Assembly (NCBI RefSeq): GCF_017744045.1
Contig: NZ_JAGHRD010000004.1
Source of the DNA: Pelagimonas sp017744045
GTDB taxonomy: Bacteria > Pseudomonadota > Alphaproteobacteria > Rhodobacterales > Rhodobacteraceae
Reading direction: 5' to 3' (one strand)
Length of the DNA stretch: 64,000 bases
Positions 62,533 to 64,000 of this stretch are shown in pieces; the stretch's first letter is position 1; the number at the start of each line of letters is the position of its first letter. The notes beneath the pieces are model-generated. The model did no database searches, had not been told where the DNA came from, and was given only the letters and a program-made list of their open reading frames with translations. Made by a program: the position numbers and the translations under genes.

Positions 62533-62574
62533 GTTGTCTCCATCAATGTCCCCTGCAACATGCAGGTACAAAAG

Positions 62575-62601
62575 ATACGGGTGGCAGACAGATTTATTCC
62601 C
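62575..62601 (-). promoter_or_regulatory. Candidate ECF-type promoter of the sigma cluster
   Basis: GGGAATAAA (62601-62593) and CGTAT (62579-62575) on the minus strand. The 13-15 bp between them fits ECF promoters with a GGGAATA -35. It is about 45 bp upstream of the secreted-protein ATG. Confidence 0.45.
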
Positions 62602-62734
62602 TCGGAAATGGAAAAAGTTTTGAAACGTCAGCACTGACCCCGTAAACAACTGATAATACGCCCTTTTATCCAAACCATACCGGCAAAAAAGAACACCCGC
62701 TGGATCTCTCCAACGGGTGTGTCTTGTCTCAACC

Positions 62735-62776
62735 AAATTCCATTGATGGAATTTGCAAATTCCGTGAACGGAATTT
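62735..62776. repeat. 42-bp tandem double-hairpin repeat, copy 2
   Basis: AAATTCCA/TGGAATTT (62735-62754) and AAATTCCG/CGGAATTT (62757-62776), each with a 4-nt loop, separated by GC. It has the same layout as 461-502. Its second hairpin overlaps the rpmD stop codon. Confidence 0.7.
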
Positions 62777-62963
62777 AGTCGCGCTCTTCCACGATCTCGA
62801 CCAGATGCGGGATCTTGCGGATCATGCCGCGAACCGAAGGTGTATCTTCCAGCTCACGGGTGCGGTTCATTTTGTTCAGGCCCAGACCGATTAGGGTCTG
62901 GCGCTGAATGGCAGGGCGACGGATCGGAGAACCGATCTGCTTTACAACGATGGTCTTGGCCAT
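62775..62963 (-). CDS. rpmD: 50S ribosomal protein L30
   Basis: 62-residue protein, MAKTIVVKQIGSPIRRPAIQ..., with the L30 hallmark GLNKMNRT. It lies 3 bp after rpsE. In most bacteria rplO follows directly; here about 3.2 kb separates them, starting with a double-hairpin repeat at the stop codon. Confidence 0.97.
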   Translation of the reverse strand: MAKTIVVKQIGSPIRRPAIQRQTLIGLGLNKMNRTRELEDTPSVRGMIRKIPHLVEIVEERD

Positions 62964-62966
62964 GGA

Positions 62967-63542
62967 TTAAGCCTCCTCGGTTGCAGCTTCTGCTGCAGGT
63001 GCTTCGTCACGCTTGGGCAGGATGTCAGCAACCTTTTTGCCACGACGCTGAGCGACGTTACGAGGCGACTGTTCCTTGCTCAGCCCGTTCAGGGTGGCGC
63101 GGATCATGTTGTAAGGGTTCTGCGAACCGATCGACTTGGCGACAACGTCCTGTACGCCCAGCATTTCGAACACAGCACGCATCGGACCACCGGCGATGAT
63201 ACCGGTACCGGTTGGCGCGGTGCGCATAACCACTTTACCGGCACCGTGACGGCCTTCGATATCGTGGTGCAGGGTGCGGCCCTCTTTCAGAGGCACGCGC
63301 ATCATCTGACGCTTGGCCTGCTCGGTCGCCTTGCGGATCGCCTCAGGCACCTCTTTGGCTTTACCTTTGCCAAAGCCAACGCGGCCTTTTTGGTCGCCAA
63401 CAACAACCAGAGCGGCGAAGCCAAAGCGCTTACCACCTTTTACGGTTTTGGAGACGCGGTTGATCGCAACCAAGCGATCTGCAAATTCCGGTGTCTCATC
63501 ACGATCACGGCCCTTGCCGCGACGGTTTTCACGTTCTGCCAT
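62967..63542 (-). CDS. rpsE: 30S ribosomal protein S5
   Basis: 191-residue protein with the S5 double-stranded-RNA-binding-like domain (FADRLVAINRVSKTVKGGKRF, FGKGKAKEVPEAIRKATEQA) and GTGIIAGGPMRAV. The N-terminal extension (RENRRGKGRDRDET) is normal for alphaproteobacteria. It lies 3 bp before rpmD and 176 bp after rplR. Confidence 0.97.
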   Translation of the reverse strand: MAERENRRGKGRDRDETPEFADRLVAINRVSKTVKGGKRFGFAALVVVGDQKGRVGFGKGKAKEVPEAIRKATEQAKRQMMRVPLKEGRTLHHDIEGRHGAGKVVMRTAPTGTGIIAGGPMRAVFEMLGVQDVVAKSIGSQNPYNMIRATLNGLSKEQSPRNVAQRRGKKVADILPKRDEAPAAEAATEEA

Positions 63543-63656
63543 GTGGCATCCCTTTATTCATATGGCGCTCTGGAAATCCAAAACCGCCGATTTTCTCAAC
63601 CCAAGTGAACCGCGCGCGGCCCCCGGATCATCGAGACGTTTCCGTCTGCAAAATAA

Positions 63657-63712
63657 GGTGGGGAAGATCCCCACCCTACATCTCTTTGGGTAGGGTGGGG
63701 TTTGACCCCACC
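63657..63712. repeat. GC-rich palindromic repeat, copy 2 (paired form)
   Basis: Two hairpins in opposite orientation: 63657-63675 (GGTGGGGA/TCCCCACC) and 63694-63712 (GGTGGGGT/ACCCCACC, 3-nt loop). The 11-bp arms CCCCACCCTAC and GTAGGGTGGGG (63669-63679/63690-63700) allow an alternative outer pairing. The second half matches 53530-53552 at 22 of 23 bases. Confidence 0.65.
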
Positions 63713-63718
63713 TGTCCC

Positions 63719-64000
63719 TTAGATCTTGAGGCCACCTTCACGCGCAGCGTCGGCCAGAGCCTTCACTTTGCCGTGGAACAGGAAGCCACCGCGGTCGAAA
63801 TACGCTTCTTCGACGCCAGCCGCTTTCGCGCGCTCGGCAATCGCAGAACCTACTTTGGTTGCGGCTTCGATGTTGTTCTTGCCCACAACACCCAGTGCCG
63901 GCTCGAGGGTCGAAGCAGCGGCCAAAGTGCGGCCGGCTACGTCGTCGATCAGCTGAACAGAGATGTTCTTGTTGGAGCGGTGAACCGAAAGGCGAACGCG
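63719..64000 (-). CDS. rplR: 50S ribosomal protein L18 (partial, runs off window)
   Basis: The last 93 residues of L18, starting within RVRLSVHRSNKNISVQ and continuing through VAGRTLAAASTLEP to AREGGLKI at the stop. The start lies beyond the window edge; full length is expected to be near 119 residues. It continues the spc operon upstream of rpsE. Confidence 0.97.
   Translation of the reverse strand, partial: RVRLSVHRSNKNISVQLIDDVAGRTLAAASTLEPALGVVGKNNIEAATKVGSAIAERAKAAGVEEAYFDRGGFLFHGKVKALADAAREGGLKI

Overview
The window is a stretch of alphaproteobacterial chromosome, most likely from the Roseobacter group (Rhodobacterales). The evidence is the moderate-to-high GC content, TRAP transport, an ATP12-family chaperone gene, a DUF1127 gene, RpmH-RnpA-YidD followed further on by YidC, and the S5-L30-L15-SecY-Adk-S13-S11-RpoA-L17 block. 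No phage, integrase, transposase or CRISPR array was seen. Genes were assigned by reading translations, with no database search, so family names are recognition calls.

Region 1 (1-9.3 kb): dtd, then a type I secretion locus (membrane fusion protein, LapB-like ABC exporter, TolC-like lipoprotein) behind a 1267-residue adhesin with nine Ig-like repeats. Region 2 (9.3-13.9 kb): a GntR-controlled divergent cluster of a Gfo/Idh/MocA enzyme, an FMNH2-dependent monooxygenase, an aldo/keto reductase and a flavin reductase. It resembles a compact oxidative sulfoquinovose (sulfo-SMO) module. Region 3 (14-16 kb): a di-haem peroxidase and a Nudix hydrolase. Region 4 (16-29.7 kb): a catabolic island with a fused TRAP permease, cyclase-family hydrolase, GST, FAD monooxygenase, LysR regulator, VOC dioxygenase, Rieske ferredoxin, outer-membrane barrel, FAH hydrolase, SDR, SMP-30 lactonase, alpha/beta hydrolase and TRAP binding protein. 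Four promoters there share a LysR-type box (T-N11-A), and a fifth is weaker, so the island looks like one regulon.

Region 5 (29.8-52.9 kb) is mainly housekeeping: tRNA-Arg, a histidine kinase/flavin disulfide reductase-like/TVP38 operon, rpmH-rnpA-yidD, ttcA, an EAL protein, yidC-MOSC-yihA, argB, a ferredoxin-like protein, a SixA-like phosphatase, an orphan amino-acid binding protein, and a minus-strand set deg-rarA-YkgJ-crcB-RluA-HAD-ATP12. The DAHP synthase gene is preceded by an unannotated attenuator whose leader peptide contains Phe-Trp-Tyr-Phe-Tyr.

Region 6 (53-64 kb) is the end of the spc operon and the alpha operon, on the minus strand, interrupted three times. A sigma/anti-sigma and small-protein island lies between rpmD and rplO. 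A foreign-looking two-TM protein (SLATT-like) lies between rplO and secY, together with a codon-usage switch inside rplO. A BLUF photoreceptor gene lies on the opposite strand between adk and rpsM. Two families of short palindromic repeats occur at gene ends.
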